The position numbers were made by a program, and so were the translations under genes. Under the pieces are notes generated by a model. That model was not told the DNA's origin. It ran no database searches and saw nothing but the letters and a program-made list of their open reading frames with translations. Of a stretch of DNA of 64,000 nucleotides, positions 32,934 to 41,217 are shown in pieces (the first letter of the stretch is position 1; each line of letters starts with the position of its first letter). This DNA comes from Saccharopolyspora_D taberi (GTDB taxonomy: Bacteria; Actinomycetota; Actinomycetes; Mycobacteriales; Pseudonocardiaceae), in the NCBI RefSeq assembly GCF_039534165.1, contig NZ_BAAAUX010000014.1:744001-808000 (forward strand). The letters are read 5' to 3'.

Positions 32934-33923
32934 TCACGGTGCGGCGAGGAGTTCGTAGGACAGCAAGCGATCGGCGTGGTGGTAGACCGGAGTGGTCACC
33001 ATGACCTCGTCCGCGCCGGTTTCGCCGACCAGGGACTCCAGCCTGCCTCGCACGGTCGCGGGCGAGCCCACCACGACGCTGTGAGCCCGTGCGGCGATCT
33101 CCGCACGGTCCTCGGACGTGTAGGGATAGGCCGCTGCATCGTCCGGGCTGGGCAGCAGGATCCGGTTGCCCCGCTTGCGGCTGAACACCTTCAGCCTGGC
33201 CGGGCCCGCGAGCCATTCCGCGCGCTCGTCGGTGTCCGCGGCGATGACCGAGACGCTGATCATGACCTGCGGGGCCGGCGACATCGGGGACGGCTGGAAC
33301 GAGTCCCGGTACACCCGGACCGCTTCCAGCCCCTCCGGGTTCAGGTGATGGGCGAACGCGTAGGGCAAGCCGACCGAACCCGCGAGCTCGGCGCTGGCGG
33401 CGCTTGAGCCGAGGATCCACACGCGCGGCGCGTTCCCGACCGCCGGCACCGCCGTGACGGACTGGCCCTCCGCCGGGTCGAAGTAGCTGAGCAGTTCGCG
33501 CAGCCGCTCGCCGAACGGAACGTCGTCGGGTACTCGCGAGCCGCGGATCGCCGCGGCGGCATGAGGCGGCCCGCCGGGAGCGCGGCCGAGCCCGAGATCG
33601 ATCCGCCCGGGATGCAGTGCTTCCAGCGTCCCGAACTGCTCGGCGACCACCAGCGGCGCGTGGTGCGGCAGCAGGACCCCGCCGGAGCCCACGCGGATGC
33701 GGCGGGTGGCGGCGGCGATCCGGCCCACCAGCACCGCGGGAGCCGAACTCGCGACCCCGCGCATGCTGTGGTGCTCGGGCACCCAGTACCGGTGGTAGCC
33801 CAGTTCCTCCGCGAACCTGGCCAGCTCAACGGTGTTGTGCAGGGCTTGCCGGGCCGTGGAGCCCTGCACGATCGGCGAGGTGTCCAGAACGGACAGCCGC
33901 AGGTCGGTCTTCGGCGGTGGCAC
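32934..33923 (-). CDS. Luciferase-like flavin-dependent monooxygenase
   Basis: LLM-class oxidoreductase using reduced FMN or F420, 329 residues. The N-terminal LSVLDTSPIVQGSTARQAL and HRYWVPEHHSM, then RIRVGSGGVLLPHHAPLVVA and HPGRIDLGLGRAPGG, are the hallmarks of the bacterial-luciferase-like group that includes the E. coli YhbW type. No flavin reductase lies nearby. It faces the SnoaL-like gene at 32468 tail to tail (26 bp). The substrate is unknown. Confidence 0.88.
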   Translation of the reverse strand: MPPPKTDLRLSVLDTSPIVQGSTARQALHNTVELARFAEELGYHRYWVPEHHSMRGVASSAPAVLVGRIAAATRRIRVGSGGVLLPHHAPLVVAEQFGTLEALHPGRIDLGLGRAPGGPPHAAAAIRGSRVPDDVPFGERLRELLSYFDPAEGQSVTAVPAVGNAPRVWILGSSAASAELAGSVGLPYAFAHHLNPEGLEAVRVYRDSFQPSPMSPAPQVMISVSVIAADTDERAEWLAGPARLKVFSRKRGNRILLPSPDDAAAYPYTSEDRAEIAARAHSVVVGSPATVRGRLESLVGETGADEVMVTTPVYHHADRLLSYELLAAP

Positions 33924-33970
33924 GCTCCGGATCCTCCCGGACGCAGCCCGCCCCTCCTACCCCGGCGGGC

Positions 33971-34471
33971 TCAGCGCAGCGTCCTGCGGGCGGTGATCTG
34001 CCCGGTGTTGAAGCCTGCCAGGTGGAGCCCGCCGTGGAAGCGGGCGTGCTCGATCTTGAGGCACCGGTTCGTCACGGCCGTCAGCCCCCGGGCCCTGGCG
34101 TCGGCGGCGGCCTCCTCGTTGATGATCCCGAGCTGGACCCACAGCACCGGGGCGCCGATCGCGACCGTCTCGTCCACGACACCAGGGAGGTCGGACGCCT
34201 TCCGGAAGACGTCCACGATGTCGGGGGTCTCGGGCAGGTCGGCCAGCGACGCGTGCACCGGCAGGCCGAGGACCTGCTGCCCGGCGGCCCTCGGGTTGAC
34301 GAAGTGGAGCCGGTAGCCGGCGTCCTGGAGCAGGTAGGTCGCGACAAAATAGCTGGCGCGGGCGATGTTGGCGGAAAAGCCCACGATGGCGACCGACTTC
34401 GCGGCGCGCAGGATCGCGAGCCGTTGCTTCGCGGTCGGCTCGGTTGCCTGCCTCGGGATCGCGGCGGTCAT
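33971..34471 (-). CDS. CoA-binding domain protein (YccU-like)
   Basis: 166-residue Rossmann-type CoA-binding protein: VAIVGFSANIARASYFVATY, then YRLHFVNPRAAGQQVLG and DIVDVFRKASDLPGVV. The family corresponds to the stand-alone CoA-binding domain of succinyl-CoA ligase, often next to O-acetylhomoserine sulfhydrylase genes in actinomycetes. Its start shares 1 bp with the end of the metY gene, so the two are coupled. The biochemical role is not established; a regulatory or CoA-sensing role has been suggested for the family. Confidence 0.83.
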   Translation of the reverse strand: MTAAIPRQATEPTAKQRLAILRAAKSVAIVGFSANIARASYFVATYLLQDAGYRLHFVNPRAAGQQVLGLPVHASLADLPETPDIVDVFRKASDLPGVVDETVAIGAPVLWVQLGIINEEAAADARARGLTAVTNRCLKIEHARFHGGLHLAGFNTGQITARRTLR

Positions 34472-35793
34472 CAGTCCTCCTTCAGCGCGGCGGTGAGCGC
34501 CTGGTCGAGGTCGAAGACGATGTCCTCCACGTCCTCCAGGCCGACGCTGATGCGCACCAGCCCGGGGCCGACCCCGGCGGCGGCGAGCTGGTCCTCGCCG
34601 AGCTGGGCGTGGGTGGTGGAGGCCGGGTGGATGACCAGCGTCTTGGTGTCACCGATGTTGGCCAGGTGGCTTGCCAGGTCGACCGACTCGATGAAGCGCC
34701 TGCCCGCCTCCCGCCCCCGCCTGATGCCGAAGCTGAAGACGCTGCCGGGGCCGAGCGGGAGGTACTTGCGCGCCCGGTCGTGGTGCGGGTGGCCGGGCAG
34801 CCCGGCCCAGTTGACGAACTCGACGCGCGGGTCGGCCCGCAGCCACTCCGCCACCGCGCGGGCGTTGTCGACGTGCTGCTGGACGCGCAGCGGCAGCGTC
34901 TCGACGCCCTGGGCGAGCTGCCACGCCGACTGCGGGGACAGCGTCGGGCCGATGTTGCGCAGCTGCTCGGAGCGCAGCCGGGTCAGGAAGGCGTACTCGC
35001 CGAAGTTGCCCCACCAGGTGAGGCCGTTGTACTCCGGCACCGGCTCGGTGAACAGCGGGAACCGCGGGTTCGACCAGTCGAAGCGGCCCGACTCGACCAC
35101 CGCGCCGCCGAGGGTGGTGCCGTGGCCGCCGAGGAACTTGGTGGCCGAGTGGACCACGATGTCGGCACCCCACTCGAACGGCCTGCTCAGGTACGGCGTG
35201 GGAATGGTCGAGTCGATCACCAGCGGTACTCCGGCGGCATGCGCGACGTCGGCCAGGCCCTCGATGTCGGCGATCTCGCCCGAGGGGTTGGCGACCGTCT
35301 CGGCGAACACCACCTTGGTGCGCTCGGTGATCGCGGCGGCGTAGGCCTCCGGGTCGGCGGAGCTGACGAACGTCGTCTCGACGCCGAACCGCCGCAGCGT
35401 GGGGTCGAGCTGGGTGACGGTGCCGCCGTAGAGCTGGGCGGAGGCGACGATGTGGTCACCGGCGCCCACCAGGGACGCGAAGGTGATGAACTCCGCGCTC
35501 ACCCCCGATGCCGTGGCCACCGCGCCGAGACCGCCTTCGAGGCTGGCGATCCGCTCCTCGAACGCCGCGACCGTCGGGTTGGCCAGGCGGGAGTAGACGT
35601 TGCCGTACTTCTGCAGGGCGAAGCGGGCCGCCGCGTCGTCGGTGTCGTCGAAGACGAACGAGGCCGACTGGTAGATCGGCAGCGCCCGCGCCCCGGTCAC
35701 GGCGTCGGGGATGTTGCCCGCGTGGATCGCCCGGGTGCGGAAGCCGTACGCTCGGTCGGTCCCGTACGCGTCGGTCCCGTACGCCTCGGTCAT
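34471..35793 (-). CDS. metY: O-acetylhomoserine sulfhydrylase
   Basis: PLP enzyme making homocysteine from O-acetylhomoserine and sulfide (direct sulfhydrylation). 440 residues of the Cys/Met-metabolism family, in the longer MetY form rather than MetB (about 380). The PLP lysine is in HSATKFLGGHGT; the N-terminal FRTRAIHAGN and YGNVYSRLANPT segments are typical. The extreme N-terminus carries a short repeat (EAYGTDAYGTD) encoded by a 15-bp direct repeat. It lies 52 bp downstream of the OsmC gene and is coupled to the CoA-binding gene. It links to the sulfur-scavenging genes elsewhere in the window only by theme. Confidence 0.93.
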   Translation of the reverse strand: MTEAYGTDAYGTDRAYGFRTRAIHAGNIPDAVTGARALPIYQSASFVFDDTDDAAARFALQKYGNVYSRLANPTVAAFEERIASLEGGLGAVATASGVSAEFITFASLVGAGDHIVASAQLYGGTVTQLDPTLRRFGVETTFVSSADPEAYAAAITERTKVVFAETVANPSGEIADIEGLADVAHAAGVPLVIDSTIPTPYLSRPFEWGADIVVHSATKFLGGHGTTLGGAVVESGRFDWSNPRFPLFTEPVPEYNGLTWWGNFGEYAFLTRLRSEQLRNIGPTLSPQSAWQLAQGVETLPLRVQQHVDNARAVAEWLRADPRVEFVNWAGLPGHPHHDRARKYLPLGPGSVFSFGIRRGREAGRRFIESVDLASHLANIGDTKTLVIHPASTTHAQLGEDQLAAAGVGPGLVRISVGLEDVEDIVFDLDQALTAALKED

Positions 35794-35845
35794 GGTGTCT
35801 CCTGGTCGGTGCGGTGCGCCGGCTCGCCCGGGGCCGGCACGCGGA

Positions 35846-36367
35846 TCATGCGAGGGTGACGTTCACCGGCACCGCGCCGCGCAGCGTGTGGCCGACCGGC
35901 GAGCTGGCGAGCACCTTGGCGTGCAGCTCCTCCAGCTTCTCGCGCGGGGCGTCGGAAACGATCGTCACGGTCGCGTCGATGGAGTCGAAGCCCGCGTGCC
36001 CCTCGGCCAGGCCGAGGAAGACGTGGAGGTCGACGCCGCCCTTGAGGTCGATGCGCAGGTCGTCGAGCCTGATCCCGGCCACGCTGGCGTTGGCGGCGTA
36101 GCCGACGGCGAGGCAGTTGCCGAACGCGCCGAGCAGCTGTTCGACCGGGTTGGCCGCCGCATCGCCACCACCGAGGCTCTTCGGCTCGTCGGACGGGGTG
36201 GCCTCGAAGTCGCGCACCCGCGACTCGGAGGCGAAGGCGCCCTTCCAGGTCACGTGCGCGGCCCAGGTGGTCCGCGCCTTGGACGGGTCGTCCTGGATCG
36301 CCTGGACGAGACCACCGATTGCCTCGATGTCGACGTCGTTCAGACGCGTGCTGGCGTCGATGCTCAT
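35846..36367 (-). CDS. OsmC-family peroxiredoxin-like protein
   Basis: 173 residues from ATG at 36367 (GGGAAG upstream). OsmC/Ohr fold: VTWKGAFASESRVRDFEA strand pair, the helix with GAFGNCLAVGYAANASVAG carrying the conserved cysteine, and a C-terminal HAKVLASSPVGHTL segment. Only one of the two redox cysteines of classical Ohr/OsmC is obvious, so it may be a thiol-handling protein of the YhfA subgroup. It heads the operon osmC-metY-CoA-binding, which suggests a link to sulfide or thiol metabolism. The start codon lies in the arm of a 9-bp inverted repeat. Confidence 0.82.
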   Translation of the reverse strand: MSIDASTRLNDVDIEAIGGLVQAIQDDPSKARTTWAAHVTWKGAFASESRVRDFEATPSDEPKSLGGGDAAANPVEQLLGAFGNCLAVGYAANASVAGIRLDDLRIDLKGGVDLHVFLGLAEGHAGFDSIDATVTIVSDAPREKLEELHAKVLASSPVGHTLRGAVPVNVTLA

Positions 36368-36409
36368 GTGCGCTTCCCATCGTCGGAGATCCGTGGTTGG
36401 GCACATGAG
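36363..36409 (-). promoter_or_regulatory. Inverted repeat enclosing the osmC ribosome-binding site and start
   Basis: CTCATGTGC (36363-36371) and GCACATGAG (36401-36409) are perfectly complementary. In the minus-strand transcript the 29-nt loop holds the GGGAAG ribosome-binding sequence, and the 3' arm contains the ATG at 36367. Folding would hide the start codon; alternatively the element is a DNA operator. No known riboswitch fold is recognisable. Confidence 0.4.
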
Positions 36410-36471
36410 AGCAGAGAGTCATGAACGCACAACACCAAGTCCAGATCGTAGGACCTCGTGTCACGGGACCA

Positions 36472-37956
36472 TCAGCGGAACGTGAACGGGCGCTGGACGT
36501 CGACCCGCATCCCGTTCCGGCCCGCGGCCTTCGCCGCGTACATCGCTTCGTCCGCGCGGGCGAGGGCGTCGTCGGCGGTGTCGCCGTCGTCGAGCTCGGC
36601 ATATCCGAGGCTGATGCTGATCGTGCAGGAGCAGTCGCCGATCCGGACGGGGTCATCGAAAGCCGACTGGACGCGCCTGCCGAAATCGCCGGGATCGTCG
36701 GGCGCGGGATCGAGGAGAACGACGAACTCGTCACCGCCCATGCGGGCAAGCGTGTCCGCCGGCCTGATCCGGGAACGGATCCGGGCCGCGACCACGCGCA
36801 GCGCGGTGTCTCCCGCCTCGTGCCCCAGAAGATCGTTGATCTCCTTGAAATGATCCAGGTCCGCGTACAGGAGACCGACGCGCCGGTCGTGCTGGTCGCG
36901 CGGCAGGGCCTTGCCGAGCCGGAACAGCAGGAGGTTCCGGTTCGACGCACCGGTGAGCGGGTCGTGGGTGGCCTGGTAGGCGAGCTGCTGCCGGGCCGCT
37001 GACAGCTGGCGCAGCGTCATGAGCTGCCGCAGGACGACCAGCGCCACCACGCCGATCAGGGCGTAGACCTCCCCCACCTGCGGCTGGCCCGTGGAAATCG
37101 TTGTGAACAGGGTGAATCCGCATACCAGGGCGAACGGAACGTACGGCAGGAACAGCAAGGGCATGCGGAGCTTGATGCGCGAGAACCGGCGACCGGGCGC
37201 GAACGCGGCCAGCAGGAACAGCATCGGCCCGAGCATGTACCCCACGTCCGCCAGCGGCGGCGCCGTCAGCGAGTGGCCGATCGTGTAGACGTAAGCGGTG
37301 TCGGAAAGACCGATCGCGACGAGACCGGAAACCAGCCACAGCAAGGGGAGTCGCAGGATTCCGCACAACGCGACCGCGAACAGGACTGCGACGACGATCA
37401 GGACCAGGTCGGCCATCGTGTAGGACGCCACCATGACAAGCCTGCCGACGCGGACGCCGTCGGCGTGCCGGACCGAGTCGAACGCGAGCTTCCAGCTCAG
37501 CGCCAGCAGGCTCCCCGCGATGATCAGCCCGTCGAGCATGACGACCGCGCGTGGCGGCGCCACCCCGTGTTCGTCGGTCTTCCCGTGGTCCTTCTTGACC
37601 AGGCTCAGCACGGCGAAGAAGGCGAAGAGCGGGAGTCCCAGGTAGAGGGCGTTCGCGGCGTTCGGGAAGGTCATCGGGTCGATGCCGCGGTACCAGGCCC
37701 ACAGCGAGTGGGCGGTGGTGAACCAGGCGAGCGCCACGACCATGAGCCATCGCCACCGCCGCTCGTCCCCCGTCCGGCACCACCCGGTCCACGCGAACGC
37801 CGCGGCCGCGGCGACCGAGCCCAGCACACCGGTCAGGTCGGCGACCAGTTCGCTGATCCGGGGCGGCAAGAAACCTGACAGCACCAGGACGACGGCAGCG
37901 GTGGCCACGACGGCCACGCTGACCGCCATGCGGTGCCAAGGCTGTCGCTCAAGCAT
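36472..37956 (-). CDS. Membrane-anchored diguanylate cyclase (GGDEF)
   Basis: Makes cyclic di-GMP from two GTP. An N-terminal membrane block of about eight to nine helices (roughly residues 10-300 from the ATG at 37956) is followed by a GGDEF domain starting near THDPLTGASNRNLLLFRLGK. The active-site motif is intact GGDEF in ADTLARMGGDEFVVLL, and RPAD five residues before it is the RxxD inhibitory site, so feedback control by c-di-GMP is expected. Start uncertain: ATG 38007 or GTG 38037 are in frame, but a promoter-like TTGACA/CATCGT pair at 38066-38038 favours an internal start. Signal unknown. It is divergent from the betaine carrier gene. Confidence 0.88.
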   Translation of the reverse strand: MLERQPWHRMAVSVAVVATAAVVLVLSGFLPPRISELVADLTGVLGSVAAAAAFAWTGWCRTGDERRWRWLMVVALAWFTTAHSLWAWYRGIDPMTFPNAANALYLGLPLFAFFAVLSLVKKDHGKTDEHGVAPPRAVVMLDGLIIAGSLLALSWKLAFDSVRHADGVRVGRLVMVASYTMADLVLIVVAVLFAVALCGILRLPLLWLVSGLVAIGLSDTAYVYTIGHSLTAPPLADVGYMLGPMLFLLAAFAPGRRFSRIKLRMPLLFLPYVPFALVCGFTLFTTISTGQPQVGEVYALIGVVALVVLRQLMTLRQLSAARQQLAYQATHDPLTGASNRNLLLFRLGKALPRDQHDRRVGLLYADLDHFKEINDLLGHEAGDTALRVVAARIRSRIRPADTLARMGGDEFVVLLDPAPDDPGDFGRRVQSAFDDPVRIGDCSCTISISLGYAELDDGDTADDALARADEAMYAAKAAGRNGMRVDVQRPFTFR

Positions 37957-38037
37957 GCCCAGACCTGGTCGGGTGTCGCGGGGGCCGCGTCCGGTGTGGA
38001 CGATCATGGCCCGGTTGAGCCAACGCGGTGACAGCAC

Positions 38038-38066
38038 ACGATGGACCCGAGGCCGCCCGCTGTCAA
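38038..38066 (-). promoter_or_regulatory. Candidate promoter of the diguanylate cyclase gene
   Basis: On the minus strand TTGACA (38066-38061) is followed after 17 bp by CATCGT (38043-38038). The palindromic box GGCTACCGCCAGGTAGCC lies 11 bp upstream. The same box/TTGACA/17-bp/CATCGT arrangement recurs at 61550-61608. Confidence 0.45.
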
Positions 38067-38077
38067 GGGGCGGTCCT

Positions 38078-38095
38078 GGCTACCGCCAGGTAGCC
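38078..38095. promoter_or_regulatory. Palindromic box shared with the 61.5-kb promoter
   Basis: GGCTACCGCCAGGTAGCC has GGCTACC/GGTAGCC arms around GCCA; an overlapping CCTGGC/GCCAGG symmetry is also present. Fifteen bases (GGCTACCGCCAGGTA) are identical to 61550-61564 upstream of the second formaldehyde dehydrogenase gene. The rest of the 340-bp gap between the cyclase and the BCCT gene has a TTGACG-N17-CATCCT element (38148-38176) that could drive the BCCT gene, and nothing else recognisable. Confidence 0.45.
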
Positions 38096-38377
38096 CGGTC
38101 GACGCCGCGAGCAGGAAAGATCCGCCCGGGAAGCCTCGGCGCAACCCTTGACGACCGCCCACCGGTCACCCATCCTTGTTGCTCATTACGCCCCTTGTTC
38201 TGCTATCCGCAACACACTGCGGATGCTTGTGACTCCGCGGCCGACTCCCCGACCGCTGCGCACCGCCTGCGGTGCGGTGCGCCGAAAATTCTTCCCGACT
38301 CCGCGGGTCGGACACCGAATTCCCGTCGTCAACGACGAGACGAGAGGAGGCGGCGTCCACACCGGACGTCGAACGGC

Positions 38378-40138
38378 ATGACTGCGCACAACCCCACCAC
38401 TCCCCCCGATCCCGGTCCCGATCCCGGCGAGGAATCCGGCAGACCAGCCCGGATCGACCGCACGGTCTTCGGCATTTCCGCCGCCCTGGTCCTTGCCTTC
38501 GTCGCCTGGGGCCTGTGGCGCACCGACTCGCTCAGCGCGCTGTCCTCGACGGTGCTCGACTGGCTGATCGTCAACGGCGGCTGGGCGTTCGTCCTCGTCG
38601 CCACCGGCCTGGTCGTCTTCGCGCTCTGGCTGGCCGCGAGCCGCTACGGGCGGATACCCCTCGGCTCGGACGACGAGCCCGCCGAGTTCAGGACGGTGTC
38701 CTGGGTGGCGATGATGTTCAGCGCGGGCATGGGCATCGGGCTGATGTTCTACGGCGTCAGCGAACCGCTCGCGCACTTCGCCGAACCCCCGCCCGGAACC
38801 GTCCCGCCCGGCAGCGACGCGGCGGTGGAGACCGCGATGGCCACCTCGCTGTTCCACTGGACGCTGCACCCGTGGGCGATCTACGCGGTGGTGGGCCTGG
38901 CCATCGCCTACAGCAGCTTCCGCCGCGGTCGCAAGCAGCTGATCAGCGCGGTGTTCGCGCCGCTGCTCGGACGGCGCACCGCGAGCGGTCCGCTGGGCAA
39001 GCTGATCGACGTGCTGGCGATCTTCGCGACGCTGTTCGGCTCCGCAGCGTCGCTGGGGCTCGGCACGCTGCAGATCGGCAGCGGGCTCCAGGCCAGCGGC
39101 TGGCTGTCCGGCTCCCCCGCCGTCGGGCTGCTGGTCGCGGTGATCGCGGTGCTGACCGTCGCGTTCATCGCCTCGGCGGTGTCGGGCGTGGCCAAGGGCA
39201 TCCAGTGGCTGTCCAACATCAACATGGTGCTCGCCGCGGTTCTCGCGGTGTTCCTGCTCGTGGTGGGGCCGACCGTGTTCATCCTCGACCTGGTGCCGTC
39301 GGCGATCGGGAACTACTTCCGGCACATGGGCGAGATGACCGCGCGCACCGGGGCGACCGGCGGCGCGGCCATGCAGCAGTGGCTGTCGACCTGGACGATC
39401 TTCTACTGGGCGTGGTGGATCTCCTGGACCCCGTTCGTCGGGATGTTCATCGCGCGCATCAGCCGCGGGCGCACCATCCGGCAGTTCGTCTGCGGCGCGC
39501 TGCTCGTGCCCGCCGCGGTGAGCGTGGTGTGGTTCGCCATCTTCGGCGGGACCGCGATCGACGCCCAGCGCCACGGGACCGACCTGGCCGCCGCCGGAGC
39601 ACCGGAGGCGCAGCTGTTCGACGTGCTGGCGCGCTTCCCGCTGGGCGCCGCCACCGGTGTGCTCGTCATGGTCCTCGTGGCGATCTTCTTCGTCTCCGGC
39701 GCCGACGCCGCGTCCATGGTGATGGGCACGCTGTCGCAGCGCGGGTCCATCCACCCGAGGTGTTCGGTGGTCGTCTTCTGGGGCGTCGCCACCGGAGCTG
39801 TCGCGGCGGTGATGCTGATGGTCGGCGGCGGTACCGACAACGCGCTGACCGGCTTGCAGAACCTGACGATCATCGCGGCGGCGCCGTTCACCGTCGTGAT
39901 AGTCCTGCTCTGCGTCTCGCTCGTGCGTGACCTGCGCAGCGATCCGCTGATCCTGCGCGCCGAGAAGGGCGCCGAGCTCATCGAGGAGGCCGTCCTCACC
40001 GGTGACGACCGCTACGACGGCGACTTCCAGCTCCAGGTGTCGGCCGGGCCCGCGACCGAAGAAGCGGCTCCCCCGGCCGGATCAGCCGAGGAAGCCGCTG
40101 GTGATGAGCGAGAGGAAGTGCCCGTCAGTCGCGCTTGA
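38378..40138 (+). CDS. BCCT-family glycine betaine/choline transporter
   Basis: Sodium- or proton-coupled importer of betaine-like compounds, 586 residues with 12 membrane segments starting near residue 30. The family signature WAWWISWTPFVGMFIARISR and the glycine-rich segment FSAGMGIGLMFYG of helix 3 are present. Only about 30 residues precede helix 1, and the C-terminal tail is acidic and Ala/Pro-rich. The last 25 or so codons (EEAAPPAGSAEEAAG and onward) coincide with a decayed duplicate of the 3' end and terminator of the MBL gene at 40591, so the tail was acquired by rearrangement. It heads the glycine betaine catabolic region. Confidence 0.92.
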   Translation: MTAHNPTTPPDPGPDPGEESGRPARIDRTVFGISAALVLAFVAWGLWRTDSLSALSSTVLDWLIVNGGWAFVLVATGLVVFALWLAASRYGRIPLGSDDEPAEFRTVSWVAMMFSAGMGIGLMFYGVSEPLAHFAEPPPGTVPPGSDAAVETAMATSLFHWTLHPWAIYAVVGLAIAYSSFRRGRKQLISAVFAPLLGRRTASGPLGKLIDVLAIFATLFGSAASLGLGTLQIGSGLQASGWLSGSPAVGLLVAVIAVLTVAFIASAVSGVAKGIQWLSNINMVLAAVLAVFLLVVGPTVFILDLVPSAIGNYFRHMGEMTARTGATGGAAMQQWLSTWTIFYWAWWISWTPFVGMFIARISRGRTIRQFVCGALLVPAAVSVVWFAIFGGTAIDAQRHGTDLAAAGAPEAQLFDVLARFPLGAATGVLVMVLVAIFFVSGADAASMVMGTLSQRGSIHPRCSVVVFWGVATGAVAAVMLMVGGGTDNALTGLQNLTIIAAAPFTVVIVLLCVSLVRDLRSDPLILRAEKGAELIEEAVLTGDDRYDGDFQLQVSAGPATEEAAPPAGSAEEAAGDEREEVPVSRA

Positions 40139-40290
40139 CCCAGTCGTCGCACTCGCGCCGATGGTGATCGGCTGCTGCCGTTGCCCGGGGTGGACCTCAG
40201 TCTCCTCGGGCAACGGCAGCAACCGGTCCCGGATGGACGCCACGATCACGCCAAAGTCCGAACAGGAACGACCGGTCGCCCCAGGACGGC
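40055..40290. repeat. Decayed duplicate A of the MBL-hydrolase gene 3' end and terminator
   Basis: This stretch repeats, with scattered substitutions and small gaps, the DNA at about 40521-40770: the GC-rich terminator (GAAGCGGCTCCCCCGGCCGG), the stop region GTCAGTCGCGCTTGACCC and the coding segment around CAGTCTCCTCGGGCAACGGC. It is an untranslated remnant of that gene on the minus strand, but its left end is read on the plus strand as the BCCT C-terminus and stop. Confidence 0.8.
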
Positions 40291-40297
40291 CGGACCC

Positions 40298-40520
40298 ACG
40301 ACAGAAGCGGCTCCCCCGGCCGGATCAGCCGAGGAAGCCGCTCATGGTGAGCACGACGAAGTACCCGTCAGCCGCGCGCAACCCAGCCGTCAAACCCACG
40401 CCGGATCACCCGTGAAAACCCTGGCCGGACTCGGAGGACAAGCACACCGCGCCCAGCGCGTGCAGCACATGCAGCTCAACACCAGCCACCCGCAGGACCT
40501 GGTAGTCGGGTGCCGGCCGG
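40298..40520. repeat. Decayed duplicate B of the MBL-hydrolase gene 3' end, internally deleted
   Basis: A second tandem copy starts with ACGACAGAAGCGGCTCCC, keeps the terminator and stop region (GACGAAGTACCCGTCAGCCG), then skips about 100 bp and resumes at the part homologous to 40780-40890 (CGTGAAAACCCTGGCC, GTGCAGCACATGCAGCTC). It ends where the functional gene's own terminator begins. The 40139-40590 gap therefore consists almost wholly of these two copies plus the terminator. Confidence 0.75.
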
Positions 40521-40528
40521 ACGACAGA

Positions 40529-40565
40529 AGCGGCTCCCCCGGCCGGATCAGCGGGGGGAGCCGCT
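40529..40565 (-). terminator. Terminator of the sox-mscR-MBL operon
   Basis: Perfect 12-bp inverted repeat AGCGGCTCCCCC / GGGGGAGCCGCT around a 13-nt loop, 25 bp after the stop of the MBL gene on the minus strand. Degenerate copies occur in the two duplicates to the left. Confidence 0.75.
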
Positions 40566-40590
40566 CATGGCGAGTACGACGAAGTGCCCG

Positions 40591-41217
40591 TCAGTCGCGC
40601 TTGACCCAGTCGTCGAACTCGAGCCGGACCGCGCCGATGGTGGTCGACTCGCCGTGCCCGGGGTGCACCTCGGTCTCCTCGGGCAACGGCAGCAGCCGGT
40701 CCCGGATGGACGCCACGATCACGTCGAAGTCCGAGAAGGAACGGCCGGTCGCCCCGGGACCACCGGCGAACAGCGTGTCACCGGTGAAGACCGTGGCCAG
40801 GCTCGGGAAGTACAGGCAGACCGCGCCGGGCGCGTGTCCCGGCGTGTGCAGCACGTGCAGTTCGACACCGGCCACCTGGATGACCTGGTTGTCGGCGAGG
40901 TCGCCGTCCGGCTCGCTGTCCGGGTGCGTGAGGTCCCACAGCACCCGGTCCTCCGGGTGCAGCAGGATCGGCGCGTTCACCTCCGCGGCCAGCTCCGGTG
41001 CTTTGCGCACGTGGTCGTCGTGGGCGTGGGTGCAGACCACCGCCAGCACCCGGCGCCCGCCGACGACCTCGCGGATCGCGGCGACGTCGTGCGGCGCGTC
41101 GATGACCACGCACTCGTGGTCATCGCCCACCACCCACACGTTGTTGTCCACGTCGAAGGTCCCACCGTCGAGCGAGAACGTGCCCGAGGTGACGGTGTGA
41201 TCGATGCGCGCGGTCAT
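40591..41217 (-). CDS. MBL-fold metallo-hydrolase, probable S-formylmycothiol hydrolase
   Basis: Metallo-beta-lactamase fold hydrolase, 208 residues, glyoxalase II-like. The two-metal site is THAHDDH (63-69), then HTPGHAPG, TGDTLF and HPGHGE. Its start shares 1 bp with the end of the mycothiol-dependent formaldehyde dehydrogenase, the same pairing as in mycobacteria. This supports hydrolysis of S-formylmycothiol to formate and mycothiol after formaldehyde oxidation (inference from context). Two decayed copies of its 3' end lie directly downstream. Confidence 0.85.
   Translation of the reverse strand: MTARIDHTVTSGTFSLDGGTFDVDNNVWVVGDDHECVVIDAPHDVAAIREVVGGRRVLAVVCTHAHDDHVRKAPELAAEVNAPILLHPEDRVLWDLTHPDSEPDGDLADNQVIQVAGVELHVLHTPGHAPGAVCLYFPSLATVFTGDTLFAGGPGATGRSFSDFDVIVASIRDRLLPLPEETEVHPGHGESTTIGAVRLEFDDWVKRD

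Noticed and set aside
36368..36471. SAM-type riboswitch upstream of the osmC-metY operon
   Set aside because: metY leaders often carry SAM riboswitches, but the 104-bp leader shows only a simple inverted repeat and none of the conserved SAM-riboswitch core sequences.
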